Shown: positions 7,659 to 16,760 of the stretch, piece after piece
How the letters are laid out: every line of letters starts with the position of its first letter
Numbering within the stretch: the first letter of the stretch is position 1
Assembly: GCA_009885525.1 (NCBI GenBank)
Contig: VFKN01000024.1
Location: 1-43,267 of the forward strand
DNA length: 43,267 nucleotides
Direction of reading: 5' to 3'
From: Anaerolineaceae bacterium
GTDB lineage: Bacteria > Chloroflexota > Anaerolineae > Anaerolineales > Villigracilaceae
The notes under the pieces: generated by a model
Database searches by the model: none
Seen by the model: only the letters and a program-made list of their open reading frames with translations
What the model was told of the DNA's origin: nothing
Program-made: the position numbers and the translations under genes

Positions 7659-9761
7659 TTACTTTACTGGAAGGGATTTGCCTTCGCTATGCACCGGTAT
7701 CCTGATTGAGCAGGTGGTGCCTTCCTTCCAGACGCTTTCCATTTTCACACTGCCCCCCAGCCCCTCCATGTAATCCCTTGCCCAAAACAACCCAAGTCCG
7801 AGCGCGCCGGGTTTGGTGGTCCACTTGATCTCGAAAACTTTACCGATATTTTCAGGCCGAACGCCAACTCCATTATCGCGGATATTTACCTCGATCATGG
7901 ATGTGTCACACATGCGGCTTTCGATCCACAGGTGACGCTGGCTGCCTTTTTCCGCGAGGGCTTCCACCGAATTTTTAATGACGCTGCGAAAAATCTCGAT
8001 GAGAATCTCCTGCGAAGCATAGACATTGGATAAATTATCAACGAGGGAAAGATGCAGCCAATCCTCCGGGGTGGAGATGACTTTCCCCAACGCGTGAAGC
8101 AGACATCCATTGATCTCCACCGGCTCTCGAATTGCCAGCGTCCACGGAGATTGCAATTGCTCCAGAAGTGCCGCGATCTCATTCAGCCGATTAATAACCG
8201 GCGGCACCAATTTCTCCAACAAATCGCGGCGCTGCTCCGGGTCGCGGTCATTCATATCCAGATTTTTCAGGATCTGTAAATTCCCGCGGATCACGCCAAT
8301 ATGATTGCGGAAAGTATGCACCGACGCGGACGCGCTGAAAGCCATCCGCCCGAGGATTTCTGCGGCGGCGCGGCGATCTTCGCTTTGCCGATACAACGCG
8401 GCGTTTCGAAGTCCAGCCGCGGCTTGATGTCCAAACGTGCGCAAGACCTCGATCTCCCAGCTGCTGAATTTTTGAGATTGAGTCGCCGCAAATAAATTCC
8501 CTACAAATTGCTGGTCAAGAAAGAACGGCACCGAGATGACCTGTTTGATTCCGAGACTGTCTTGAATGCCTGCCACGGCATTATAAGCAACCTCAGGAAC
8601 CACCGGAGTAAACAGATCAAATAAACCGGTACTGGTGACTGGCTCTTTGGCCCTGGCAGATTTTACGCCCAGGTTATTTTTATATTTATTATCATGCACG
8701 TATACGCGCGCAGCCAACGGGTCGCGCAAACTTATCGGAAATCCCAAAAGGCGCGAAACCTGACCTTCCCATTGATCGATCTGTTCGCCAGACACCAAAC
8801 CCGGGTCAACGTAAATGGCGCGCACGGGCAGGGCATCATCTGCTTCGTACGTTGCGACCATGGCTGCGGCATATCCCAGATCAGTCACAATGCCTTGCGC
8901 AATGGCCTCGAGAATTTTCCCCTCGCTGGCAAGGCTGCGATGCATGTTCAGGATCAACTTTTGCATGATCTCTACATGCAAATGTCTGCGTTCACTTAGA
9001 ATGGCAGCGGCAATATGACGGGTCAAAGTGGTCAGGATAAGTTTGTCTGCTTCTGTAATTTTAGAACGACTGGCGGCAAATAAATTCCCCACATACTCCT
9101 GCTCAGTCTTTCCATTTGATGTTGTGGTATTCAGGAAGAATGGAACCGCGATTACCTGCTGGATACCCAGCGCATCCTGTATTCCCCGAATGGCGCTGCG
9201 TGTTGAGTTGGGAATGACGGGCGTGAACAAATCAAATAATTCGGCGCTGATGACGGGCTCTCCCGCGTCAGAAGCCTTCACGCTCAAGTTATTCCGGTAT
9301 TCAGGACGATGTACATAAACCCTGGCGATGACCGGGTTCGCTAATTGAATTGGCTGTTGCGGCGTGAACTGGCCGATTTGCTGCTCCCAAAGTGTAATCT
9401 GTTCAGCGCTCGCCAGGTTGGGATCAACGTAGACCGCCCGCACCGGCAGGACATCGCCCTGTTCGTAGGTTGCCACCATTGCCCCCACATATCCCAAAGC
9501 ATTGACCAGGTCATATACGATCCTGTCCAGCGTTGCCTGTAAATCAGCCCCGGTGCCATTGCCGGTAAAAGTATAAGATGGGTGTTCAGCGCGGCGGCTG
9601 GCGGCAGTTTTTTTCACCTGGCGTTTGCCAAGGATAAAAAAGATACCGTAAATAATCCAGGAAATGGGGGGGATGTGCGCAAAGAACTTCACAAAAGGCG
9701 AATTCAAGAAGCCTTTTATGAGTTTTTTTATTTGATCTTTTAACTTTGTTGTAGCTGCCAT
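7659..9761 (-). CDS. histidine kinase with tandem GAF domains
   Basis: The 700-residue protein has one predicted membrane helix near residues 29-45. Two clearly homologous GAF-like domains follow (about 70-255 and 280-455). Both carry LPVRA(V/I)YVDP, ARVYVH, LFDLFTPV and GIQD(A/S)LGI, so they arose by duplication. A dimerisation/phosphoacceptor segment with SVHTFRNHIG (H482 likely) and an ATPase domain with N box KNSVEAL (N597), DNGVGV, KVFE and GLGLFWARDY complete the protein. It is a sensor kinase that probably detects a small molecule through GAF. It is the first gene of an operon with a response regulator and an unknown protein. GAGGGTG precedes the ATG. Confidence 0.9.
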   Translation of the reverse strand: MAATTKLKDQIKKLIKGFLNSPFVKFFAHIPPISWIIYGIFFILGKRQVKKTAASRRAEHPSYTFTGNGTGADLQATLDRIVYDLVNALGYVGAMVATYEQGDVLPVRAVYVDPNLASAEQITLWEQQIGQFTPQQPIQLANPVIARVYVHRPEYRNNLSVKASDAGEPVISAELFDLFTPVIPNSTRSAIRGIQDALGIQQVIAVPFFLNTTTSNGKTEQEYVGNLFAASRSKITEADKLILTTLTRHIAAAILSERRHLHVEIMQKLILNMHRSLASEGKILEAIAQGIVTDLGYAAAMVATYEADDALPVRAIYVDPGLVSGEQIDQWEGQVSRLLGFPISLRDPLAARVYVHDNKYKNNLGVKSARAKEPVTSTGLFDLFTPVVPEVAYNAVAGIQDSLGIKQVISVPFFLDQQFVGNLFAATQSQKFSSWEIEVLRTFGHQAAAGLRNAALYRQSEDRRAAAEILGRMAFSASASVHTFRNHIGVIRGNLQILKNLDMNDRDPEQRRDLLEKLVPPVINRLNEIAALLEQLQSPWTLAIREPVEINGCLLHALGKVISTPEDWLHLSLVDNLSNVYASQEILIEIFRSVIKNSVEALAEKGSQRHLWIESRMCDTSMIEVNIRDNGVGVRPENIGKVFEIKWTTKPGALGLGLFWARDYMEGLGGSVKMESVWKEGTTCSIRIPVHSEGKSLPVK

Positions 9762-9935
9762 GCACCCTCAAGCGTTCAACTGGAAGATGAGTATGTACAA
9801 TATTTTGGTTGGACGGCGCAAGTATAGCACAAGCAATCCTATGTTTTTTAGCTTGTCTTGCTGCTTCAGAAATTCTCATACAAGGACTTTAGTTCCCACC
9901 GACGAGTGCGTGATCATTTTGTTCTGATTACACGG

Positions 9936-10847
9936 CTAATTTTCGCAATTGAAAAAACCTTCAAGCGCCTCATTCACCTGTTCGGGCTGTTCATACATGG
10001 GCATATGTCCTGCGTTCTCGATAAGCCAAAAGCGATCCGGGGAAAGCCAATCTGCAATCACCTTTGCCCAGACTGAATCCAAAGTTCGGTTCTGTGCACC
10101 CCATCCCAACAAGGCGGGCGGGAATTGAGCCGGTCTTTCCCGACGTTGGCTGAAAATACTAAAACTATCCAACCCCATTACCAGCCAATACAGCGACGCC
10201 CGCAAATTGGGATCAAGGCGCTGCTGTTCGACAAATCGACTAAGCTGCGGATGCAAATCAGGCTCACCGTCTGCGTAGAGCAAATCCGCGCTCAGGCGCT
10301 GCAAGGCTGGATGACTGGCAGCATTGAGCATGTGCCGGTAAAGTATCTTGCCTAAAGCAGTGGAAGGTCGCAGTGCCGCCCAAAACTGCAAGCGCGGATT
10401 GAGCATCGGCGGCCCGCCGCAGATATTGAACAATGCCAACGCTTTCACTTTTTCGGGCTGGCGTAATGCGAACTCGAGCGCAATCGAAGACCCGATACAA
10501 TTCCCCACCAAAATGGGATTGGCGCAATCTAAAGTTTCGAGCAAATCCGATAAACCCTGTACATAAGTGTCCAGAGTCAGCGGCGCAGAAGGTCGATGTG
10601 AACGCCCAAACCCGGGCAAGTCGGGAGCAATGACTCGGTATTTGGAAGAGAAGTGCTGAAGTTGATATATCCAATTCCATAATGTCCCACCGCCGTTATG
10701 CAAAAACACAATCGGCGTACCTGCGCCCGCCTCAAAGACATTCCACGTTTGGCCGCGTATCACATGTTGAACCTGAAATCCTTCAAATGCAATTTGAGAT
10801 TGTTCAGGGCGGTTTTGTAAATTTTGAAGATAAGGTGAAAGAGTCAA
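9936..10847 (-). CDS. alpha/beta hydrolase with Cys in the nucleophile elbow
   Basis: The product, about 303 residues, is an alpha/beta-hydrolase fold protein. It has an oxyanion segment VFLHNGGGTLWNW, APDLPGFGRS, the nucleophile elbow VGNCIGS and a late ENAGHMPMYEQPEQ giving the catalytic His. The usual GxSxG serine is replaced by Cys, as in some dienelactone-hydrolase-like enzymes, so activity may differ from simple esterases. The start is uncertain. A longer frame runs to a GTG at 10943, but that part overlaps a degenerate repeat, so the TTG at 10847 with upstream GCGGAAAA is preferred. Substrate unknown. Confidence 0.75.
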   Translation of the reverse strand: MTLSPYLQNLQNRPEQSQIAFEGFQVQHVIRGQTWNVFEAGAGTPIVFLHNGGGTLWNWIYQLQHFSSKYRVIAPDLPGFGRSHRPSAPLTLDTYVQGLSDLLETLDCANPILVGNCIGSSIALEFALRQPEKVKALALFNICGGPPMLNPRLQFWAALRPSTALGKILYRHMLNAASHPALQRLSADLLYADGEPDLHPQLSRFVEQQRLDPNLRASLYWLVMGLDSFSIFSQRRERPAQFPPALLGWGAQNRTLDSVWAKVIADWLSPDRFWLIENAGHMPMYEQPEQVNEALEGFFNCEN

Positions 10848-10879
10848 ATTTTTTCCGCATTGGGTATTTGTTGTAATTA

Positions 10880-11000
10880 CCTGCCTTACGCAAGCAAAAC
10901 TCCGAAGGAGTGGAATGATTATAGATTTGTGGAAAATCGGCACGATAACCCCGAAGGGGTGTCATGTTTTTATGAAGCAACCATGCCATCCCTTCGGGAT
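10880..11000. repeat. degenerate CCGAAGG-type short repeats
   Basis: Two or three diverged copies of a CTCCGAAGGAGTG or CCCCGAAGGGGTG hairpin word are separated by TTATAGA and TTTTTATGAAG-like spacers (about 10889-11000). They look like relics of small dispersed palindromic repeats. No gene is visible in 10848-11182. Confidence 0.5.
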
Positions 11001-11026
11001 TAAGTTCTGTATAAGGTGAGGTAATT

Positions 11027-11120
11027 ATCAGTAGATCACGAAAACGTAGTAACGACTTCAGTCGTTCGGCTAAAAAGCGACTAAAGTCGCAACTACGAAG
11101 TCTTTTCGTGAAGTACTGAT
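11027..11120 (+). repeat. 94-bp cloverleaf-like palindromic repeat, copy 1
   Basis: The element is an imperfect palindrome that can fold into a three-way structure. Outer arms are ATCAGTA/TACTGAT, then TCACGAAAA/TTTTCGTGA and CGTAGT/ACTACG. Inside are two perfect small hairpins, AACGACT-TC-AGTCGTT and GCGACT-AA-AGTCGC, separated by CGGCTAAAAA. A second copy, identical over all 94 bases and inverted, lies at 17038-17131. The form suggests a REP/MITE-like element mobilised in trans; no transposase is in the window. Confidence 0.85.
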
Positions 11121-11182
11121 TATACAAAACAAGGCAAGCCGTGAAGCCTACCCTGCTGTGTGACCTATTTTATTCCAGTCGC

Positions 11183-11590
11183 TTATTCGAGCATTGCCCC
11201 AGCCGCCTGTGGATTAAAGCCATCAGACCATTTTGTTTCTTTATTATATGTAGCGCCGTTCAAATCCGCGCCGCTCAGGTTTGCACCCACGAGGTTGGCG
11301 TAGTTCAGGTTGGCTTTGTTCAGCGTTGCCCCGCTTAAGTCTGCGCCTTGAAGATTGGCATCGCTCAGATCAGATTCTAATAAGACAGCCCCGTGGAGAT
11401 TCGCTCCTTGAAGATTTGCATCACTCAAGTTCGCTTTTCTCAAGTCGGCGTAGCGCAGCCGGGCGGCGTTGAGGTAAGCCCCGCTCAGATCAGTGCCGCT
11501 CAAATCTGCTTTGCTCAGGTCACAGCCGGCCAGGTTCAACGGCTTCGGCTTCTGTAGCAATAAGTCAAGTTGTTCTTCTGTAAATTCCAT
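11183..11590 (-). CDS. pentapeptide repeat protein
   Basis: The 135-residue protein contains about 16-18 A(D/N)LXX pentapeptides between residues 18 and 120 (for example ADLSG, ANLQG, ANLNY, ANLVG). They are expected to form a right-handed quadrilateral beta helix. The N-terminus MEFTEEQLDLLLQ is a short helical cap. AAAGGA stands 8 nt before the ATG, so the longer reading frame, which extends back into hutH, is not needed. It lies 22 nt downstream of hutH on the same strand and may be co-transcribed. Such proteins can mimic DNA or act as scaffolds, and no specific role can be assigned. Confidence 0.85.
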   Translation of the reverse strand: MEFTEEQLDLLLQKPKPLNLAGCDLSKADLSGTDLSGAYLNAARLRYADLRKANLSDANLQGANLHGAVLLESDLSDANLQGADLSGATLNKANLNYANLVGANLSGADLNGATYNKETKWSDGFNPQAAGAMLE

Positions 11591-11612
11591 GATTTTTTCC
11601 TTTCGATTTTTG

Positions 11613-13160
11613 TTATAACGACTTGCCGACCACAGCCCCATCCGCCACAAGTTGGCGCATGGTTTCCATATAGCCATACATGACCGTATCCGCTTCGATG
11701 AACGGGATGTGTTCGCGGATCAGCGCATACGCGCCGCGAGTCCCCTGCCCGAGATTTTTCTCCGCTCCGATGATTTGCTTGCGAAAATCGATTCCTTGCG
11801 CCGCGGACATCAACTCGATGGCGAGGATTCGCTCCACGTTATCCACCACGCCGCGTAATTTGATTCCAGCCGTCGCGCCCATGCTGACATGATCCTCCAC
11901 ATTCGCGGAGGTGGGAATCGTATCCACACTGGCGGGATGAGATAACACTTTGTTTTCCGTCGCAAGTGCGGCAGCAGTGTATTGAAGAATCATAAATCCG
12001 CTGTTCAATCCGCCTTCGTTGGTGAGAAATGCGGGCAGCGTGTGCGTGTTGGAAGATTCATCCGTGAGGCGCATGGTGCGGCGCTCTGAGATGTTGCCCA
12101 ACTCCGCGACGGAGAACGCGAGATAATCCATCGCGATGGCGAGCGGCTCACCGTGGAAATTTCCGCCGGAGAGCACGGAGATTTCATTGGTTGCATCATC
12201 AATAAAAATGAGCGGATTATCGGTAACGGCATTCAACTCGATTTCAAAAACCCAGCGCGAATATGCAATCGCATCGCGGATCGCGCCGTGGACCTGCGGC
12301 ATACAGCGCAGCGTGTACGCATCCTGAACATTGAGCGAGCTATGTTCGCGCTTGAACTCGCTATCTTTTAATATACTTCGCAAATTACTCGCACATTCCA
12401 TCTGGCGCGGAAATGGACGCAACGCGTGAATGCGTTCGTCAAATGCGAGGTCGGTTCCGTTCAGCGCTTCAAGACTCAAACAGCCCGCGATGTCTGCCGT
12501 TTGGCTGTATCTTTCAGCGCGGAGAGTTTGCAACACACCGAGCGCGGTCATCACCGAAGTTCCGTTCGTTAATGCCAAGCCTTCTTTCGCCGCCAATTTA
12601 ATCGGATTTAATTTCGCGCGTTTGAATGCCTCCGCGCCTGAGATTTTTTCACCCTGATATTCAACCACGCCTTCGCCGATGATCGGCAGCGCCATGTGCG
12701 CGAGCGGCGCTAAATCACCGCTTGCGCCGAGCGATCCTTTTTCGGGGATGATGGGATGAATGCCCGCGTTAAGCATATCAATCAGCAGTTGCAAAGTGGA
12801 GAGTCGAATCCCTGAATGTCCGCGTGAAAGTGTGTTCGCGCGGATTAACATAATGGCGCGAGTCGTTGGGATATCAAACGCGTCACCAACTCCAACTGCG
12901 TGACTGACCAAAATATTATGCTGAAGTAATTCCACTTGATCGGGCGGGATGATTCTGTCTTTGAACGCGCCGAAGCCTGTTGTGATGCCATACGCGATCA
13001 CTCCGCGCTCGAGCAGAGTCTGCACCGCATCCGCTGCGCGCGTGACGAGTTTTTTCGCATCCGCGCTAATCTCCACGCGCGGCGAATTGGGTTCGCCATG
13101 CGCAATTGCGTACACTTGATCGAAAGTTAAACTTGTGCCGTCTAAATAAATTGTTTCCAT
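11613..13160 (-). CDS. hutH: histidine ammonia-lyase
   Basis: The 515-residue enzyme removes ammonia from L-histidine to give urocanate, the first step of histidine degradation. KGSLGASGDLAPLAHM (about 141-156) contains the Ala146-Ser147-Gly148 triad that cyclises to the MIO cofactor. YGITTGFGAF near the N-terminus and DSSNTHTLPAFLTNEGG/NVEDHVSMG further on are typical of HutH. Length matches the family. AGAGGA lies 4 nt before the ATG. It follows hutU by 31 nt on the same strand, with a small palindrome between them. The later pathway genes hutI and hutF/hutG are not in the window. Confidence 0.96.
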   Translation of the reverse strand: METIYLDGTSLTFDQVYAIAHGEPNSPRVEISADAKKLVTRAADAVQTLLERGVIAYGITTGFGAFKDRIIPPDQVELLQHNILVSHAVGVGDAFDIPTTRAIMLIRANTLSRGHSGIRLSTLQLLIDMLNAGIHPIIPEKGSLGASGDLAPLAHMALPIIGEGVVEYQGEKISGAEAFKRAKLNPIKLAAKEGLALTNGTSVMTALGVLQTLRAERYSQTADIAGCLSLEALNGTDLAFDERIHALRPFPRQMECASNLRSILKDSEFKREHSSLNVQDAYTLRCMPQVHGAIRDAIAYSRWVFEIELNAVTDNPLIFIDDATNEISVLSGGNFHGEPLAIAMDYLAFSVAELGNISERRTMRLTDESSNTHTLPAFLTNEGGLNSGFMILQYTAAALATENKVLSHPASVDTIPTSANVEDHVSMGATAGIKLRGVVDNVERILAIELMSAAQGIDFRKQIIGAEKNLGQGTRGAYALIREHIPFIEADTVMYGYMETMRQLVADGAVVGKSL

Positions 13161-13175
13161 GAGTCCTCTGTGGCG

Positions 13176-13189
13176 CAGGCTTAAGCCTG
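13176..13189. repeat. palindrome between hutU and hutH
   Basis: A perfect 14-bp palindrome, CAGGCTTAAGCCTG, sits in the 31-nt gap between the two hut genes. It resembles a short dispersed repeat and could fold in the mRNA and adjust the hutU to hutH ratio. Confidence 0.5.
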
Positions 13190-13191
13190 TG

Positions 13192-14841
13192 TTACTTCAT
13201 CATCGGCACTTTAACGCCGTTGGCTTTTGCAAATGTGATCGCTTCATCATAACCCGCATCCACATGGCGGACGACGCCCATGCCCGGGTCGGAAGTTAAT
13301 ACGCGCTCGATGCGCTTCGCGGCTTCGGGCGTTCCATCCGCGACGATGACCTGCCCCGCGTGGATACTGAATCCGATGCCGACTCCGCCGCCGTGATGGA
13401 TGCTGACCCACGTCGCGCCGTTGACCGCATTGACCAGCGCATTGAGCAGCGGCCAATCCGCGATGGCATCTGAACCGTCTTTCATCGCTTCGGTTTCGCG
13501 GTTGGGACTCGCCACCGAGCCGGAGTCCAAATGGTCGCGTCCGATCACAATCGGCGCTTTGAGCTCTCCGCTGGCGACCATCGCATTGAGTTTCAGACCT
13601 GCCCGCGCGCGTTCGCCATATCCGAGCCAGCAGATTCGCGCGGGCAAGCCTTGAAATTCAACTTGCGCGCGCGCCATCGTCAGCCAGCGTTTAAGATGCG
13701 CGTCATCGGGGAATAATTCCAACATGGCTTGATCGGTTTTATAAATATCTTCGGGGTCGCCGGAAAGCGCCACCCAGCGAAAGGGACCTTTGCCCTCGCA
13801 AAACAGCGGACGAATATACGCGGGCACGAAACCCGGATATTCAAATGCGTTGCTCACGCCGTTGTCTAATGCGCGTTGACGGATATTATTTCCATAATCA
13901 AAAACGACGCTGCCTTTTGCTTTCCACGCCAACATGGCTTGCACATGCGTAGACATGGAATCCATCGCGCGTTTTTCATATTCTTTTGGATCGCTTTCGC
14001 GCAAAGCAGTTGCCTGCTCCAAAGTTAAACCAGCGGGGATGTATCCATACATCACATCATGCGCGGAGGTTTGATCGGTGACGACATCAGGGACGACTCC
14101 GCGCGCCAACAATTCCGGAAGGATTTCTGCGGCATTGCCAACCAGCGCAATTGATTTTCCTATGCCCGCTTTCATCGCTTCTTCTGCAAGAGTCATTGCC
14201 TCTTCAATCGTATCGCAAACCGCATCCACTTGACGCAAAGACAAACGCCGTTCTGCGCGCCAGCGATCCACTTCAACGATGACGCCCACTCCTTCATTCA
14301 TAGTAATTGCTAAAGGCTGTGCGCCGCCCATTTCGCCAAGACCGGCGGTGAGCACCAATTTGCCTTTCAATGTTCCCCAGCCATTTAAGCGAGCCAGCGC
14401 GCCGAAAGTTTCGTATGTGCCCTGCAAAATTCCTTGTGTTCCAATATAAATCCAACTGCCCGCGGTCATCTGCCCGTACATGATCAAGCCTTCTTTTTCC
14501 CACTTGTCGAAGTTTTCCTGCGTGGCCCAATGCGGAACGATGTTGCTGTTCGCCAGCAAGACGCGCGGCGCATCCAGATGTGTGCGGAAAATTGCAACCG
14601 GCTTGCCGGATTGCACAAGCAGCGTCTCATCGGGTTCGAGATTTTTCAGCGATTCAAGAATCGCGTCATACGATTCCCAATTGCGCGCGGCTCTTCCGCG
14701 TCCGCCATAAACAATTAAATTATCGGGGTCAAAAGCAACCTGCGGGTCAAGATTATTTTGAAGCATACGATATGCGGCTTCAATTTGCCAGTTCTTACAA
14801 GTCAGAGTCGTTCCTTGCGGGGCATGGATTTCTCGTTTCAT
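13192..14841 (-). CDS. hutU: urocanate hydratase
   Basis: The 549-residue enzyme converts urocanate to imidazolone propionate using a tightly bound NAD+ as electrophile. Visible signatures are [15 protein letters not shown], an NAD-binding [11 protein letters not shown] segment, [41 protein letters not shown], and the C-terminal [15 protein letters not shown] and [16 protein letters not shown]. The ATG at 14841 is chosen because AAAGGA lies at the right distance. An in-frame ATG at 14898 would add 19 poorly conserved residues. This is the first gene of the hutU-hutH-pentapeptide operon and is divergent from the FmdE-like gene across 83 bp. Confidence 0.96.
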   Translation of the reverse strand: MKREIHAPQGTTLTCKNWQIEAAYRMLQNNLDPQVAFDPDNLIVYGGRGRAARNWESYDAILESLKNLEPDETLLVQSGKPVAIFRTHLDAPRVLLANSNIVPHWATQENFDKWEKEGLIMYGQMTAGSWIYIGTQGILQGTYETFGALARLNGWGTLKGKLVLTAGLGEMGGAQPLAITMNEGVGVIVEVDRWRAERRLSLRQVDAVCDTIEEAMTLAEEAMKAGIGKSIALVGNAAEILPELLARGVVPDVVTDQTSAHDVMYGYIPAGLTLEQATALRESDPKEYEKRAMDSMSTHVQAMLAWKAKGSVVFDYGNNIRQRALDNGVSNAFEYPGFVPAYIRPLFCEGKGPFRWVALSGDPEDIYKTDQAMLELFPDDAHLKRWLTMARAQVEFQGLPARICWLGYGERARAGLKLNAMVASGELKAPIVIGRDHLDSGSVASPNRETEAMKDGSDAIADWPLLNALVNAVNGATWVSIHHGGGVGIGFSIHAGQVIVADGTPEAAKRIERVLTSDPGMGVVRHVDAGYDEAITFAKANGVKVPMMK

Positions 14842-14912
14842 GGCTGCATTCCTTTTGTGATGTGGATTTTCTTCCATTATATGCGAGACTCTATTCAAAA
14901 ATAAAATGGGAA

Positions 14913-14924
14913 TATAATCAAAAA
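14913..14924 (+). promoter_or_regulatory. -10 box immediately upstream of the fmdE-like start
   Basis: TATAAT at 14913-14918 ends only 6 nt before the ATG at 14925, and no Shine-Dalgarno sequence is present. Transcription would start at or next to the start codon, giving a leaderless mRNA. No convincing -35 box was found. Confidence 0.5.
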
Positions 14925-15527
14925 ATGAACATCCAAGCCCTGCTCGAACGCTCCGCCCGCGACCACGCGCACCTTTGTCCGCGCCAGATTCTTGGCGTGC
15001 GCATGGGTTTGCATGGAATCGAAATTTTGCAAATCGAACCCAATTGCGAAAACAAACGCCTGTTCATCATCGCCGAAACGGACGGCTGTTTTGTGGATGG
15101 CGTCACCGCCGCGACAAATTGCGCGATCGGTCATCGCACCTTGCGCGTGGAGGATTACGGCAAAGTCGCCGCGACATTTATCGACACGCAAACCGACTGC
15201 GCGGTACGCATCTCCCCCGTGCTGGATATTCGCGAACGCGCTTATATCCACGCCCCCGCAGCGCCGAGTCGTTATCAATCCCAACTGCAAGCCTACCAAA
15301 ACATGCCCGCGGATGAAATGTTCAAAGTTGAAAATGTCACATTGAACATCAACCTCGCACAAATCATTGCGCGTCCGGGGCTGCGAGTCAAATGCGAACG
15401 CTGCGGCGAAGAGATTATGAATCAGCGCGAAGTCATTCAAAACGGAGTGACGCTCTGTCACACTTGCGCGCACGGCGGATATTATGCGGGACAAAATATT
15501 ATTTCATCCCGCATTGCCGCGCAATAA
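14925..15527 (+). CDS. FmdE-family protein with C-terminal zinc ribbon
   Basis: The 200-residue protein matches the FmdE family, named after a subunit associated with tungsten/molybdenum formylmethanofuran dehydrogenase. [19 protein letters not shown] (about 13-31) carries the conserved His and Cys. [23 protein letters not shown] (about 51-73) is the second signature. The C-terminus (about 155-185) has CERCG and CHTCA, a four-cysteine zinc ribbon. No other Fmd/Fwd subunits are nearby, so this is a stand-alone bacterial member whose role is not established (metal or molybdopterin-related is an inference). It is divergent from hutU, and the gene probably lacks a leader. Confidence 0.82.
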   Translation: MNIQALLERSARDHAHLCPRQILGVRMGLHGIEILQIEPNCENKRLFIIAETDGCFVDGVTAATNCAIGHRTLRVEDYGKVAATFIDTQTDCAVRISPVLDIRERAYIHAPAAPSRYQSQLQAYQNMPADEMFKVENVTLNINLAQIIARPGLRVKCERCGEEIMNQREVIQNGVTLCHTCAHGGYYAGQNIISSRIAAQ

Positions 15528-15539
15528 AAATAAAAAAAC

Positions 15540-15578
15540 ATCCTTGCCCCCGAATGAACAGGGACAAGGATATTTTTT
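15540..15578. terminator. bidirectional terminator between fmdE-like and cytochrome genes
   Basis: An ATCCTTG stem (15540-15546 with 15565-15571) is extended by CCC/GGG pairs with a bulge. It is flanked by a T-tract on the plus strand and an A7 tract that reads as T7 on the minus strand. It serves both convergent genes. Confidence 0.75.
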
Positions 15579-15590
15579 ATATTGGGTTGA

Positions 15591-16640
15591 TTATTTCTTC
15601 CTGCGGAAAATTGATTTTCGCAAGGATACTCCGCCGACTACGCCAAACACCATTGCCACTACAAGAAAGCGAATGGGGTTGGGTAATATTTCCGCGAGGG
15701 TTTTTACTGAAGCGTCGTTATTTTTCAAAGCGATTGAAGTTACGCGGGAAAATGCAGGAGGCGGGATGGTCTTTGCTTCGCCGGAAGAGTGCATTTGATC
15801 CGCGTGGCATTTACTGCATGTCTCAATATTCGGTTTGAAATCATGGTCCGGCATTTTATGGAAGTCGTCATTTCCGCTTGGATCGCCGAGGTGGCAATCT
15901 ATGCAGGTAATGTTGGCTTCTGCGTGGATGGAATGCTCGGAAGTTTTCGTAAGATCCTTGTGGCAATTCTCGCACAAACTTGAATCTGTAGCGCCATGTG
16001 CTCCCCCGCTGGTTTTTAGCGAAGTGGTGTGCGGATTATGGCAATCAGTGCACGTCAGGGAATTTTGGAAGTGGACACTGTTTTTCCATTTACCCCAATC
16101 AAAGCGGTCGCTGGTGTGGCAGGTATTGCAATTTGCCTCAGCCTTCTCAACGGACACAGCGGCATCCGGATGGTTTTCCGGAATCACCCCATGGCAGGCT
16201 TCACAACTAATCCCGTCCGATTTCCGTGTATTTGTGGCTTTATCATATCCGGTAACGTGACAGGCGGCACATTCGATTGGCATCTCTTTTTTCACCCAAA
16301 AATCAGAAAAAGATGGCGTCTGGTTGATAACGTCCGCGGTTTGGTTTGGCATCTCCTTATGACATGCGACACAATTCGATCCTTGTGACATCGCGCCTTT
16401 TGACTCCGTGTCGCTATGCGCGCTTATATGCCAGCCGGCGTAAATCTCACTATGGCAGGAAGCACAGTCCTTTTTCTCGGCAACAACTTGCGCGGGCAAA
16501 ATCATGGGTTTTATCAATACCACAAGCCAGATCACACCTGCAAGCGCAACCATGGCAGTGAGTATGATCAAAAAATATATGAAACGAATTTGCAACCTCG
16601 CGAAGATTCTTTCTAATAAGTTTGTCCGCTTCTTTACCAT
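15591..16640 (-). CDS. membrane-anchored multihaem (nine CxxCH) cytochrome c
   Basis: The 349-residue protein has an N-terminal membrane helix (about 19-45) and nine CxxCH haem-binding motifs: CASCH, CVACH, CAACH, CEACH, CNTCH, CTDCH, CENCH, CIDCH and CSKCH. A second membrane helix lies near the C-terminus (about 322-342), followed by RRKK. The haem domain should face outside. NapC/NrfH-like or tetrahaem-repeat cytochromes share this style, and the partner oxidoreductase is unknown. AAGGAA lies 7 nt before the ATG. The gene is monocistronic, with no ccm maturation or reductase genes in the window. It implies anaerobic or extracellular electron transfer. Confidence 0.9.
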   Translation of the reverse strand: MVKKRTNLLERIFARLQIRFIYFLIILTAMVALAGVIWLVVLIKPMILPAQVVAEKKDCASCHSEIYAGWHISAHSDTESKGAMSQGSNCVACHKEMPNQTADVINQTPSFSDFWVKKEMPIECAACHVTGYDKATNTRKSDGISCEACHGVIPENHPDAAVSVEKAEANCNTCHTSDRFDWGKWKNSVHFQNSLTCTDCHNPHTTSLKTSGGAHGATDSSLCENCHKDLTKTSEHSIHAEANITCIDCHLGDPSGNDDFHKMPDHDFKPNIETCSKCHADQMHSSGEAKTIPPPAFSRVTSIALKNNDASVKTLAEILPNPIRFLVVAMVFGVVGGVSLRKSIFRRKK

Positions 16641-16698
16641 GATAGATTCCTTCTTTTGTTTTCCATCTTTTATTCTCTACCATATCTTCCCCTCGTAA

Positions 16699-16760
16699 AA
16701 ACCCTAAAGGTCTTTTTTGTTGATCGTAAATTTTCGAAGGAAAGCAGACCTTTAGGGTTT
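16699..16760. repeat. 15-bp inverted repeat upstream of the cytochrome gene
   Basis: Perfect inverted arms AAACCCTAAAGGTCT (16699-16713) and its complement (16746-16760) enclose 32 nt, and the left arm runs into T6. It lies 59 nt upstream of the cytochrome start. It may be a regulatory structure or a terminator of an earlier gene. Apart from repeats, no gene is seen in 16641-17262. Confidence 0.55.

Noticed and set aside
9762..9935. Possible tRNA or small RNA between the kinase and the hydrolase
   Set aside because: No acceptor/anticodon arm arrangement could be made from the sequence, and no strong hairpin with a T-run was found.
10848..10943. Extended N-terminus of the alpha/beta hydrolase from GTG 10943
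   Set aside because: This segment overlaps degenerate CCGAAGG repeats and is unlike the family N-terminus.
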